64,000 nucleotides of DNA from NCBI GenBank assembly GCA_009823505.1, contig VZQC01000610.1, forward strand, positions 2,998,845 to 3,062,844, read 5' to 3'. Under the pieces are notes generated by a model. That model had not been told where the DNA came from and did not search any database. It saw nothing but the letters and a program-made list of their open reading frames with translations. Positions 42,593 to 53,492 of this stretch are shown here, piece after piece. A program made the translations under genes and the position numbers. The DNA comes from Rhizomys pruinosus (taxonomy: Eukaryota; Chordata; Mammalia; Rodentia; Spalacidae). Position 1 is the first letter of the stretch. Each line of letters begins with the position of its first letter.

Positions 42593-42977
42593 CTCAGTCA
42601 AACAGAAGAAGAAATAGAATCCTAACCTTGGAAACACAGCAGGGCATGACTCCTGTCCTTTCAACATCATTTCAAGGACTACCTGTCTCTAAGGATCACT
42701 TGCATCTCCAACTCAGTCATCCATCACTGGATGAGAGCGCTGACATAGTACAGCCATGAACTCACTTGTCATAGTGGGTTCTGACCCTACAGGATGTTAT
42801 GTAGTATATCACTGACTTCTCAACTGCACATTAGGTACTAAGCTCCTCACAGGCCCTTGGAGCCCCCCTCCTCAAATTTCTGGCTCCCTCATTAATAAAA
42901 GAGGTGCTCAAAGTCATTAAAACATGCTTATATTTTTTATGAAAAACATACTATTACACTTTTTATTATTGTTTTCT
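42593..42977. other. Unassigned sequence
   Basis: No gene or repeat recognised. Confidence 0.5.
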
Positions 42978-43062
42978 CGTAAGGTTAGCCTTGAACTAGT
43001 ATTTCTCTTGCCTCAGTCTACCCAGTGCTGAGATTACAGGCATTACCCACCAAGCACAAAGA
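42978..43062 (-). mobile_element. Old B1-like fragment
   Basis: AGGTTAGCCTTGAACTAGTA and AGTGCTGAGATTACAGGCAT; short and diverged. Confidence 0.6.
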
Positions 43063-44065
43063 AGCTACACTTTTGAAAATGAAGCTTTGCCATGGCAATG
43101 GGGACCAAGATGCAGATCTGCCAGTCATAATCACAGCCACTGGGCAGGTGGTGTCGCCTCACAGGTCACCCTCCCCTGCTGGGATCCGATTGCAGTCACC
43201 AAGGCTGCTGCTCTCAGAGGTAAATGAAGTGTGTGAGTGCCGGGTCACAAGCAGTCATCCCTCACCTCTGAATACTTGTCATGTCTTTCTATCTCTTCTA
43301 ACTTTTATCGGATGGAAAACGGAAGTAGACTGTGTCTCTGAAACCCTGTCCTTTCCTTATTGATTTGAATTGAAAATGAAGGGAAGAGAGTTGGGTAAAG
43401 TTCACTGTCCTAAGGTCCCTGTCCTGCCTACCCTCCCCTAAAACACATGGGGAGAAGTTCTCTGCTGTGTTTGGGCCCTCCAGTAACCTGAACACCCATG
43501 ATTGTATTTTTGCCTGAGCCAAATGGCAATGTCTGTAGACTCAAGGCCAAGGTCACATGTACCCATCTCCTTCCACCCTGCATAATGAGAGACCCCCATA
43601 GAGGCATATCCCAGGAGGTGAGGCCTCTGGTGGTCTCAGACCCAAGAAGGTAGAGTGTGGGTGAATCTGAGTACAAGAGCTTTCCTTCCACAAATGAAGA
43701 GTCAGTTATACGAAAGGAACATGCTCTCAAGACCACACTGCACCACCTTGCTGGCAGTCAGCCATAGTTGCATGGGAAGAAATTTCTTGAGCAGGAAGAA
43801 CTCATGCTAGATTATCCTGCCACAGGAAACAAAGACTAATCCAAAACAGGGCACATCTTTTCAATGGAACATGACTCAGTTTTTAAAAGGAAGAGAATTC
43901 TGACCCATGCTGAAGTATGGATGAACCCTGAGGATTGCATGCTCAGTGAAAGAAGCCTGGCCCAAAAGACAAGTATAATCCCTGCCCTCACCCCCAGCCC
44001 TCCTCCTAATCCCCTGTCCCTCCATCCTTAATGAAGCCCAGTGAAGAGAAAGAAAGCTGAAGGGT
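43063..44065. other. Unassigned sequence, 1 kb
   Basis: No gene or repeat recognised. Confidence 0.5.
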
Positions 44066-44245
44066 GGGCTGGAAATGAAGCTCAGTTGGCAGAACGTTGA
44101 CCTAGCAGGCGGGATGCCCTGACTTTGATTCCCAGTATCACATAAAATGAGTGTGCTAGTGCACATCTATATGCTCAGCACACAGGAGGTGGAGAATCTG
44201 AAGTTCAAGCTCATCTTTGGCTACATGATGAGTATAAGGCTGCCT
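44066..44245 (+). mobile_element. B4 SINE, old
   Basis: GGGCTGGAAATGAAGCTCAG, GACTTTGATTCCCAGTATCA, AAGTTCAAGCTCATCTTTGG. Confidence 0.78.
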
Positions 44246-44470
44246 GATGGAAGGGGGGAGGAAAGAAAGAGGGAAGGTGAAACCTGAGGAGGGAAGAAGC
44301 AAAGAAAGAGAAGAGGGAGAGAGGTTGAGAAAGAGAGAAAGGAAAAGGGGAGGGAGGAAAGAGGAGAGACAGGAGAGAGATGGAAAGAAAGAGAGTGAAG
44401 GTAGCAGTGAGCAAAGGAAAGGAAAACAAGGGAGAGAGAAGCAGAGTGAGAGAGAGTGAGAGGGGGAGCT
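44246..44470. repeat. Purine-rich GA tract
   Basis: About 225 bases almost only of A and G (GGGAGGAAAGAAAGAGGG and similar). Extends the B4 tail and explains the Glu/Lys/Arg-rich frames. Confidence 0.95.
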
Positions 44471-45756
44471 GGCGGGTGTAAGGCTGGGATTAGCGAAGGG
44501 TGTATCTAATGGCCTCCTCCCAAAGCCACCCAACCCACTCTTAAAAACACTCATGAAGATACATTTTATGGGGAAAATATGATTAAAAGTAAAACTCAAA
44601 ACAGAACATACAGTCTAAGGAATCGCTCCATTTGGTGCCACAAGCATTCAGATCCTAGCTTGCTTGCTGCTGGCTGGCTGCCCAGGGCGGCTGTCCTGGC
44701 CACTCCCTGGCTTAGCTGTGTACACCCTTCACCTGTGTGTGACTTCTGCTCACCTTGCTAGGGCCACTTCGGCTCCTGCCCTCAGCCCTCCTCCACCTCC
44801 TCACCAGCCAATTCGATTCCTCGACTGATGCTGGTCCTACAGCTGCATGCACACAAAGTCAAAACGGAAGGAAAAGAGTCTCACGTCTGTGACCCAATTA
44901 CTGTTATGACTGTAAAATGTGCCTAAAAGTTTTAACTTCCAAAAGGAGCTTAAGATGCAGCCTCAGTAAGTGGCATCCACCACCTGTCATCATTTCAAAA
45001 ATTAATAATGTCCGTGGGATGCTGGTACCGAGGCAGAATCCATTAGGTGTTGTCTTCTTCCCTTTTAATCCAATGCTTTCTGCAGAGGGCTCCTTGCTCA
45101 AAGGTGCCAATTTAGTTTGTTCTGACTATGTGTGTGTGTTGTTTCAAATACCATCTATATGCCAATGACTCAAAAATTCAAATCCCCAGCCAAAATCCTG
45201 ACAGGAAGCTGTGGACCCTTAGATCCTGCTGCCTACTCGACAGCTCCACTTAGAAGTCTTGCTGCTTCCGCAAAGCAGCCAGCCACGTGAGCCTGCCCAC
45301 CACCTCCGCACTGTCTCCATCCAGGGCAGGAATCTACGGTGGGTACTGGCAACGTTCCTTTCTTTCCACCTCAGGGACCACCAAATGCAAAGGCCTCTTC
45401 TGTCTGCAGACTCCTCTCCACCTGCGGCTCCTTTATGGAGCTGCTCAAGTCCAATCAAGTACTTGTGAAGCTACTCAGAGCCACCAGAGTAACTTTCAAT
45501 ATTTTTAATTCTTTGAGGGCTTCAAACAATGTTATTTCACCATATCCCCCACCTTCCTAGCCACCCAACTCTATGTCCTTTTTTCTTCTTCCCCAGGCCT
45601 AGCTGGGGTAGCCAGGGTAAGTTTTTATTTGGTTTTCTCTTTGCAAACATGGTCACATTTTGGCCTTGCTGGGAACCTTCCCCAATACATGGCTTCCATA
45701 GCTCAGAAAGATAGAACAATGTCCACCTGGACCTGGACACCCTCTCACCTCCTTTA
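44471..45756. other. Unassigned sequence, 1.3 kb
   Basis: No gene or repeat recognised. Confidence 0.5.
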
Positions 45757-45936
45757 CAGCAGGCTGCTCCATAGTCAAGCATGACGGTCTTTACAGCAAG
45801 CTGCTCCATAGTCCAGCATGACGGTCTTTACAGCAAGCTACTCCATAGTCTAGCATGACAGTCTTTACAGCAGGCTGCTCCATAGTCCAGCATGACAGTC
45901 TTTACAGCAGGCTGCTCCATAGTCTAGCATGATGGT
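45757..45936. repeat. 37-bp tandem repeat, left part
   Basis: Unit CAGCAGGCTGCTCCATAGTC followed by AGCATGACGGTCTTTA. Starts at 45757, 45794, 45831, 45868 and 45905. The array is broken at 45936 by the MaLR and resumes at 48079. Confidence 0.95.
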
Positions 45937-46295
45937 TGTGGTGGTTTGAATGATAATGTCCCCCATAGGTTTTAAGTATTCAGACATTTTGTCTCCAGTT
46001 GGTGGCACTGTTCTTGGAGATCTTAGAAGGTGTGGCTGTGCTGGAGGAAGTACATTATTGGGGGCAAGCTTAGTGAGTTTAACAAGCCTCGCAGTCTCCA
46101 GCCTCTCTCTCTGCTCCCTGTGCTCATTGTGAGATGTGACCCTCAGCTTGCTGCTCCAGCCCCCGCCACCATGCTTCCTGCCACAATGGACTCTGATTCC
46201 CTGGAACCGTCAATCGTAAGCTCAAATAAACTCTTCCTTTTATAAGTTCCTTGGTCATGGTGTTTTATCACAGCAACAGAAAAGTGACTAATACA
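45937..46295 (+). repeat. 5' LTR of a full-length MaLR (ORR1-like), 359 bp
   Basis: Begins TGTGGTGGTTTGAATGATAA and ends GTGACTAATACA, so it has TG...CA termini. It contains GTCCCCCATAGG, CTCCAGTTGGTGGCACTGTT, CTCAAATAAACTCTTCC (polyadenylation signal) and TTTTATCACAGCAACAGAAA. By hand alignment it differs from the 3' LTR at about 19 sites in 355 plus a few small indels (roughly 5 per cent). The 5-bp TSD lies immediately before it (ATGGT, 45932-45936). Confidence 0.95.
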
Positions 46296-47721
46296 GTTAT
46301 TTGGTACCAGAAGTGGGGTGTTGGCTGTGAAGAACCTGACCATGTGGATGTTTGGAGAAATGTGGAAGACTTTGGAACTTTGGGCTAGAAAAGCTGTTGA
46401 CTACTGTAAGCAGAGCTTAAGGGGCCATTCTAGTAGAAGCCTGGAAGAAAGCATTGCTGCAAAAAATGTAGTTCCAGAGGAAAATAAAGACTTAGACAGC
46501 AAATGGGATATTTTGATAAAGAGTCTGGCAGCAGTTTTCCCACAGCCCAAATGCTTGCCTGATGCTAAGTTGAAAAGCAATGGACTAATGGCTTTGGCAG
46601 AGGATATTTCAAGACAGCCTAATGTAGAAATGGTGCTGTGGCTGTTAATGGTGAATATTGTACAGATCTACAGTGAAGAAGAGCAGATGGGGCAGAAAGA
46701 AATGCAGAATGTACAGTTTGGATCTGAAAACTGCACTAGGAAGATTAAAGGTGGGGCCAAGGCATGTGAAGGAGAGATTCCTTTTGATAAGGAGACTAAA
46801 GTGATTAAGGAGAGGCCTAGCTATTTACACGTAAACAATGGGAAAGGAGAGATTAAAGTGATTCAGGAGAGGCCTTGAGATTTACAGGTAAACAACAGAA
46901 TCAGTACCTTCAGGGCAAGACCACACCCAGCTAAGCCTCCAATTTTTGAAAGGAAAATACTGGAAGCATTTTCTACTCCAACAAGTCCAGGGCAGAGAAA
47001 ATTTGCAAATGTGGTTAAAGTAGGAGAGAGTCCATCCAGAACTTGCAGCCAAACTCGGCAATTTCATTCACATGGTACTGGCTTTAGAGGCATGGAGGAT
47101 GCAAGAATGAAGGGGTCATCAGTTCTTCCTCCACGGTTTCAGAGAGCCAAAGAGGCCAGGCAGAGTGCAGCAGGGGTGTCCCTGAATAAAGAAGGCCCTG
47201 ATAGGCCATTGTGTGAAGCTGTGAATGTGAAGCCTGGGTGGCAGCTGAGACCCCAAGAAGACATTCGAGATGCCAGACCTGTGAGATATTTGCCAAGGAG
47301 AGCTGCATACAGGGAGTGTACCAGCCTAAGAAAGAGATGTATGTTGCAAGCAAAGCTGGAAGAGCTGAGCCATCTAAGCCCTTTGGAAGTCAAGTCCCAA
47401 AAGTTGCACATGGAGTTACTGGACTTGGTGTTTGCCCTTCTGGTTTTTGGTCTTGTTTTGGTCCAGTATTTCCTCACTATGCCTCTATTCCTCCCTATTG
47501 GGATGAGAATGTGTATTCAGTTCCACTGTATGTTGGGAGTATATAATTTTCCTTTTGATTTTACAGCAGCTTACAGTTAAGAGATTGGCCTGTGGCTCAG
47601 AAGAGATTTTGGACGATAGACTTTTGAATAGAATTGAGATTGGTAAAGACTATGGGGACTTTTAAGCTTGGACTAAATGCATTTTACATTTTATATGGCC
47701 TATGGGGGCCAGGGAGTGGAA
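46296..47721 (+). mobile_element. MaLR internal region (non-autonomous ERVL-related)
   Basis: The 1.43 kb between the LTRs starts with TTGGTACCAGAAGTGGGGTG, placed as a primer-binding-type region should be, and ends with a purine-rich AGGGAGTGGAA immediately before the 3' LTR, as a polypurine tract should. Its length fits MaLR internal sequences. It holds one long frame (46342-47580) but no recognisable protease, reverse transcriptase, integrase or envelope, so mobility would depend on proteins from elsewhere. Confidence 0.9.
46342..47580 (+). pseudogene. MaLR internal reading frame with one in-frame TGA
   Basis: From the first in-frame ATG (46342) to TAA (47578-47580) there are 413 codons, and the only interruption I find is TGA at 46876-46878; the 44 codons after it, checked by hand, are all open and join the second open part in the same frame. 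MaLR internal regions are thought to derive from an ERVL-type ancestor, and a gag-like origin is possible, but I see no capsid signature or zinc knuckle. The N-terminal part is rich in charged and Trp residues. The part read from about 47410-47510 is strongly hydrophobic and could be a membrane segment. The frame is retroelement sequence, not a host gene. Either the TGA is disabling, or it is a recent mutation or sequencing error. Confidence 0.7.
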
Positions 47722-48078
47722 TGTGGTGGTTTGAATGATAGTGTCCCCCATAGGCTTTAAGTATTCAGACATTTTGTCTCCAGTTGGTGGCACTGTTCTT
47801 GGAGGTCTTAGAAGGTGTGGCTGTTCTGGAGGAAGTATATTATTGGGGGCAGGCTTAGTGAGTTTAACAAGCCTCGAGGTCTCCAGCCTCTCTGCTTCCT
47901 GTGCTCATTGCAAGATGTGACCCTCTGCTTGCTGCTCCAGCCCCAGCAACCATGCTTCCCGCTACAATGGACTCTGGTTCCCTGGAACCGTCAATCGTAA
48001 GCTCAAATAAACTCTTCCTTTTATAAGTTCCCTTGCTCATGGTAGTTTTATCACAGCAACAGAAAAGTGACTAATACA
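47722..48078 (+). repeat. 3' LTR of the full-length MaLR, 357 bp
   Basis: Same termini and motifs as the 5' LTR. It differs by a 4-bp deletion in the CTCT run, GCTTCCTGTG for GCTCCCTGTG and about 17 other substitutions. ACGGT (48079-48083) follows and pairs with ATGGT before the 5' LTR, a TSD with one C-to-T change at a CpG. Confidence 0.95.
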
Positions 48079-48160
48079 ACGGTCTTTACTGCAGGCTGCT
48101 CCATAGTCTAGCATGACCTCTTTACAGCAGGCTGCTCTGTAGTGTACCATGACAGTCTTG
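48079..48160. repeat. 37-bp tandem repeat, right part
   Basis: CTTTACTGCAGGCTGCTCCA, TAGTCTAGCATGACCTCTTT and ACAGCAGGCTGCTCTGTAGT continue the array cut at 45936. About two diverged units remain, for roughly seven in total. Confidence 0.92.
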
Positions 48161-48289
48161 CCCATTTTCTTCAACACCAACCTCCTTTCTGCCTTGGACT
48201 TTTATCAGATTCAATTCCTCCATCCAATATGACTCTTCTCCCTCTTCAAATTTCAGAACTCCCATGCATCCATTAAAACTTGGTTTAGG

Positions 48290-48590
48290 ACTTGGAGGAT
48301 GGCTCAGTCAGTGAAGTCCTTGTCATGTCAGCATGATTATCTAAGTTTCATCCTCAGAACCCATGTAAAAAGCCAGGAGTTGGGGTACACACCTGTAACC
48401 TCAGTGCTGGAGAGGCAGAGGACTGTGGGATCCCTGGGGCCCACTGGCCAGCCAGCCTAGCCTAACCAGTGAGAGCCTGGCCTAATCAGTGAGATAACTG
48501 AGAGACCTTGTCCCACAGAACAAGGTGGGCAGAACCTGGGTAGAGCCTCCAAGGTTGACTTCAGGCCTCCACACACAGGAACACAAACAT
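48290..48590 (+). mobile_element. B4-type SINE
   Basis: GGATGGCTCAGTCAGTGAAG, GGTACACACCTGTAACCTCA, CACTGGCCAGCCAGCCTAGC, TTGACTTCAGGCCTCCACAC. An internal block (CCTAACCAGTGAGAGCCTGG) is partly duplicated. Confidence 0.87.
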
Positions 48591-48599
48591 GTACATGTG

Positions 48600-48656
48600 C
48601 ACTTGCAAGTACCCAGGCTCACACACACCTACATACATGCACATGCACATGCACAT

Positions 48657-48695
<39 letters not shown>
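48600..48695. repeat. (CATGCA)/(CA)n low-complexity tract
   Basis: CACATG hexamers followed by about 17 CA repeats at the SINE 3' end. Confidence 0.94.
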
Positions 48696-48698
<3 letters not shown>

Positions 48699-49156
48699 CT
48701 TTGTTCAATTGGTTTAAGTGGAATTCACTCAGAGAAAAGTTTTCCTCAGGCCTAGATCAGATTCTTCTGTCACAATCTCTTAGAGCAATTTTGCCCATCC
48801 CTTAATGAACAGAAATCTGTGACTAATGCAATTTTTTTTTAATTTGGTATCTGTTTCCAACATTAGAACATTTTGAGGAATAACAGCTGTTTGATTCATC
48901 TCTGTGTTCCTAGGGCATCCAAGTGCTTGGTGAACCACAATGCTAAAGTGGATTGACTGTGTCATTGAGTGGAGGCAGCAGCATAGCATGTATCTCGGGT
49001 AATGTGAATTCCTCTAATAACAGATATGAAATTCAATTCATTCGGCAGTTTTTGTGCTTGTTTAAAAACCCTTCCAACCTAAATATTTTCTAGAGAGATC
49101 TAGAATTAGAACCATTGGAACTACTGTGCTTTGAATAATTACTGGGTTTGGAGAAC
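48696..49156. other. Unassigned sequence
   Basis: AT-rich; no gene or repeat recognised. Its last 20 bases are imperfectly complementary to sequence just after the hairpin's right arm. Confidence 0.5.
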
Positions 49157-49230
49157 ATTTCTGGTGTAGCAGAGCAACAGTGGATTTGAAGCTAGGTCAT
49201 TAGTCACTGTTGCTCTGCTACACCAGAAAT
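49157..49230. repeat. Perfect 26-bp inverted repeat with 22-base spacer
   Basis: Left arm 49157-49182 begins ATTTCTGGTGTAGCAGAGCA; right arm 49205-49230 is its exact reverse complement and ends CTACACCAGAAAT. The spacer is 49183-49204. Beyond the arms, CTGGGTTTG (49143-49151) and AAACCCAAAG (49237-49246) are again partly complementary. RNA from either strand would form a long hairpin. No known repeat is recognised. Confidence 0.95.
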
Positions 49231-49640
49231 ACAATAAAACCCAAAGCCCTCCATGCATTTGAAGTAACACAGCATTGCAGGTCTGACTACATTCCCCGGC
49301 CACTCAACTAAGCTAGCACAGGACAGCTGCTCCATCAGGACAATGAGAAACTTGATGAGGACTTGATGGAATTTACCATCAGCTCTCTCCACACACTATG
49401 GATAGAACTGTGAATTAATGCCATCTTCATAAGAGAGAAGTTGGCTGTCAGGCCAGAGGCTCACTGCAGTAGAGGGTAGACCCTGCTCTCAAGGCACAGG
49501 GACTCAGATGCTGGTCCAGGCACTTGGGGGCAAGCAGATCAGCTCACCCCTCAGGCTCCCACCTGCTCTTCTGTAAAAGAAGATTATTATAGTATCTTAG
49601 CTATCCAATGAGACAGCAAGAAAGAGCACAGTTACAGCCA
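49231..49640. other. Unassigned sequence
   Basis: No gene or repeat recognised. Confidence 0.5.
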
Positions 49641-49752
49641 CACCTGTTACCCCAACATCAGAACACCTGTTACCCCAACATCAGAACACCTGTTACCCCA
49701 ACATCAGAACACCTGTTACCCCAACATCAGAACACCTGTTACCCCAACATCA
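49641..49752. repeat. Perfect 23-bp tandem repeat, 4.9 copies
   Basis: Unit CACCTGTTACCCCAACATCA plus GAA, with starts at 49641, 49664, 49687, 49710 and 49733. No mismatches between copies, indicating recent expansion. Confidence 0.98.
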
Positions 49753-50439
49753 GCTCTTAACTTCAGCAGCCCCACATCTCTGAGTCACCCTCCAGAAAGA
49801 AGACTGGCAATCATGGATGTCTGTTACCTTGGTTACTGACACAACCCAAGACATTTAAACGTTGGTGCAAAGTCCTCTTCGGAACCAGAACCATTGTGAA
49901 AACCAAGCTGAGGCACTAGCATCGGCTCTCTAAGAACATCTGGAGAGCTGGCGTGCCAAGAGATATACTTGCCCACTTGAAGCCTCGGAAAATCTCCCTT
50001 TCCCAGTGGCCCCAGAAATCCAGTGAGGTCCTGTGACTGAGTTTGAATCAACAGAATAGATAAAGTGATGTGAGTCACCTTCATGCTAGCTCCTAAAACC
50101 ATTCCTCCCACTCATGTTGACCTTGGGAGACCTGTATATTCTAGAACACCACGCAAAGCAGCACCCTGGAGACCAGGCCCACAACTGGGGACTTCCTTTC
50201 AGGAAAGCTTCCCACTGGAAACTCACATGAAGAAGACAATGCGCCTAAGAGATTAGTAAGTTGTACATGAAAGAAAGAACTAATGTCATTCAGGTTTGTT
50301 CCTCCAACACAGCCAGGCCTATAGTAATAGTTACGCAGTAAAATAGCTTAATCTAGATTGCCAACTTCATAGGATCTATGATCACCATGGAAACAAACCT
50401 CTGCGTATGTGTGTCTGTGAGGGAGTTTCTAAAGGTCAA
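49753..50439. other. Unassigned sequence
   Basis: No gene or repeat recognised. Confidence 0.5.
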
Positions 50440-50705
50440 CTGAGGTGGGGATACCCACACTGAACGTAGGGAGTTCCCTCGCAGAGGTTGGGGTTCTGAA
50501 CTGAATAACAATGAGAATGTGGGCTGCATGCCAGCACTCATCTCTTTCTGATCCTGACTGGAGATGCAATGTGACCAGCTAATGACAGTCCTGTCACAAT
50601 GCCATCCCCTCCATGTACTCTTCAATTGTGAGCCAAAGTAAAAAGCTTTCCTTCTTTAAGTTGTTTTTATCAAGTACTTTGCCATAGCAATGAGAAAAAT
50701 AACTG
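50440..50705 (+). repeat. MaLR-like LTR, old
   Basis: GATGCAATGTGACCAGCTAA, TTGTGAGCCAAAGTAAAAAG, CTTTAAGTTGTTTTTATCAA and GCCATAGCAATGAGAAAAAT match MT-type 3' halves. The 5' part is weak. Confidence 0.68.
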
Positions 50706-50935
50706 ATTGGGACTACAGAGATGGCTCACCAGTTAGGAGCACTTGTTTCTCTTGCAGAGGGTCAGGTTTGGTTCCCTGCGCCCTCTAGTACAACTCACAA
50801 CTGCACATGACTCCAGCTCCAGGAGATCCCACACCCTCTTCTGGCCTCCACAGACACCGTATCCATGTGTACACACACACACACACACACACATACCAAC
50901 AGACATACACATAAAAATTGTAAAAGTGCCCCCCC
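50706..50935 (+). mobile_element. B3 SINE
   Basis: CTACAGAGATGGCTCACCAG, CTCTTGCAGAGGGTCAGG, CATGACTCCAGCTCCAGGAG, a CA tract at 50871-50893 and an A-rich tail. Confidence 0.88.
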
Positions 50936-51499
50936 AAAGACTAGGTCTCATAGTATCAGAAGATATTATGTCAGCATCCAAAGGAGAAGGCCAATTAAGG
51001 ATCCTACTGAGATGTAAAGCCTATAAACCTCAACAGTGACTATTCAGCAAATTATCTGTATTGGGGCAGTAGTAGGACTTATCTTGGGTGTAATCAACAA
51101 CCATGTAATTGGACTTAAGGCCCAATCAATGGGAGAGAATTCATGTGTGGTACTATAAACACAGCCGAACACACATGGCTGGAGAGGTCATATACCCTAG
51201 AGAACCTACTTTTGTCACTTCACTAGACCAACGTAATTTCTTACTATAACTCTAAATACATATTCTTATGTTTACAGACAAGTGCGTTTCTCACCACTTA
51301 TCTAAGAAACTTCCTTTTGCAACAGATGGAGACCATTACAAAGTGTCACAACTGGTCAAATGCAGAGAATAAGTGCCCATGAGGTGCCCACCCCCAAGTG
51401 ATAAATCTATAATACAACCTCTAGGCTCAGGGGACATTGCAGAAGAGAGGTCAGAAAGAACAGAAGAGCCAAACAGCCAAGACCCCCTGTGCTGGTTAG
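50936..51499. other. Unassigned sequence
   Basis: No gene or repeat recognised. Confidence 0.5.
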
Positions 51500-51990
51500 T
51501 GTACTCTAGTGTATTCGCACCAATGAAATCTCCATAGGATGGTAGTCTAACAGGATCTGCATAATGACAAAACTTGTGAAGATGCCAAGGCAGACGGGGG
51601 AAGGTCACAGGGTCCCACCCCAAGATGGAGAGCTACAGGCAATCAGTGGATGCTGAGGGAGGGAGAATCCATTTTTTCCAGGGACGAGCTCCCTGAGAGG
51701 TTGTCTAATCCCAGTGGGCCACCCTGAACACAGGTACACAGGAGCCCCATCAAATGAACTACTGAGTTCATTTATATATTACATATATGTAAACATATGT
51801 GTATAAATTTATTTATGCATATGTAAGAATAATAATAGATGAAGAGGAGAAGAAATTGAGAGGGAGTGTGGGGGAGATGGGAGGAGTTGGAAGGGGATGG
51901 GGAGGGATAGCAATAATGTTACTACAATACTCAAGTATGAAATTCTCAAAAATAAAATAAAATACATAAAAACTGAAAGCAAATCTTATA
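51500..51990 (+). mobile_element. L1 3' UTR (Lx-like)
   Basis: ATAATGACAAAACTTGTGAA, AAGATGGAGAGCTACAGGCA, CCTGAGAGGTTGTCTAATCC, ACATATATGTAAACATATG, a G-rich part (GGGGGAGATGGGAGGAG) and AAAAATAAAATAAAATACAT are in the order of rodent L1 3' UTRs. No ORF2 sequence is attached. Confidence 0.85.
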
Positions 51991-53492
51991 AAAAGAAAAG
52001 GAACTGATATAGCAGCAAATAAATATTTATGATTCCAGACAAATATCCACACAATACATTAAAATATAAAATAATATTTATCAAAAATTTTATAGCTGTA
52101 ATCTAACTATTGAAATACTAGCTAATTTTATTTTTATTGGTTTTGTTTCATAATTATTGTCTCTTATGGCACTTATTGCTTTCATAAGCAATAAATAAAT
52201 TTTAAACACCATAAAAACACATCAAATGAAAATTAGCCCAAATCACTCAGGGGTTAAATGTCTTCAGTTGGCTCCTTCCATTATGGTATTTTCATCACAC
52301 AGCAAGTAAGATTACAGTGTAACAGTAATTCCTCCCTGGGAAGGTGTACTCTGAGTAGTCTGGAGGATGAGGTCTGGTACCATCCAAGTCATGTGTGTAA
52401 GTGGATCCGAAGGCATCCGGCACAATACCTGTGTAGTGAAGGCAGAGGGGGGCACTAATTACCAGAAGCCCACATGTGTGCCTCCTTCTCCTTGAATCTG
52501 TTATGAAATAAATGCCTTTATCTTTATAAGCAGCAAGAGAATAACTGGGCCCACCCAGAGTCGGGGGATCTGGTTGCAATTTCTCTTTCTATATTGCATG
52601 CACTCTGCTGTAATGTTGGGAGAAATGAAGAGAAAGTGTCATTCAGGAGCAGACATGGGAACTAGGAGACACAGAAACGGCATGGCTGCTCCCACGCTCA
52701 GTACTCATTCCTGGTCCTCACAATCTCTGACCCACACACCCTGACTTTTGCTCCACCTTAGCCACCTCCCACCTCCAAAGTCTGTGACTCAGACCCTGGG
52801 CTGCAACCTGCAGGGACGCTGAGGAAGGCGTCCCAGGTGTAGTCCATTAGAAGGCTGCCTGGCGGCCAGGAAGGCCCGGGGCTGGAGGGGAGTCACTGCA
52901 CCCCAGACTGCTCTGTTCTATGGAGCTGGAGGCTCCAACCCTCCCACCCACCTCACTTACTGCCTGCACTCCACCAGCCTCTCCAAACACAGCCCAGAGG
53001 AGCAAGCGGCCACCAGGGATTCCTCAGAAGTCTTTCTTTTCCATCCTTCTGGGCCCCCATCTCCCTTCCTTTTACTCACTCTTGGCTCCTGAGATTCTCA
53101 TGTCATGCCATCCACGATACACCACACCTACTACATTTTTCTCTTGTGGTTCACCTTTGCAGAGAACCCAATGTGAACCCTAGTCATCTGTTTCCCTCTC
53201 CTAGCCTCTTGCAAACTCCAGCAGCATACTGACAGCTGTACGGGGCTTCCGGGGAGCTGCTCTGGGAAGCTCCATACCCTGATGCAGTGGACCTGTGCAA
53301 CCCAGACACACCTTCACACACCTGCTCCCCTGACCAGCACAAAACCACAAAGAAACATCACACAGTGAATACGGATGGTGACTGTATTGCAGCAACAGAT
53401 TTTTCCATCATCAAAAAGTCCAGCCTGGTTAAAGGGCTATGAGGATTGCTCCTTTTCCATATGAATACTAGAAAATGGCACCTCATGTTAGC
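51991..53492. other. Unassigned; AT-rich then GC-richer
   Basis: 51991-52260 is AT-rich. 52790-53000 is GC-richer (GGCGGCCAGGAAGGCCCGGG near 52861) but has few CpG, so it is not a CpG island. No gene recognised. Confidence 0.5.

Noticed and set aside
46342..47580. MaLR internal frame as a domesticated host gene
   Set aside because: It is still bounded by both LTRs, carries an in-frame TGA, and nothing shows host use. Treated as retroelement sequence unless constraint or expression is shown.
52790..53000. GC-rich stretch as a CpG-island promoter
   Set aside because: Few CpG dinucleotides, short, and no downstream exon recognised.
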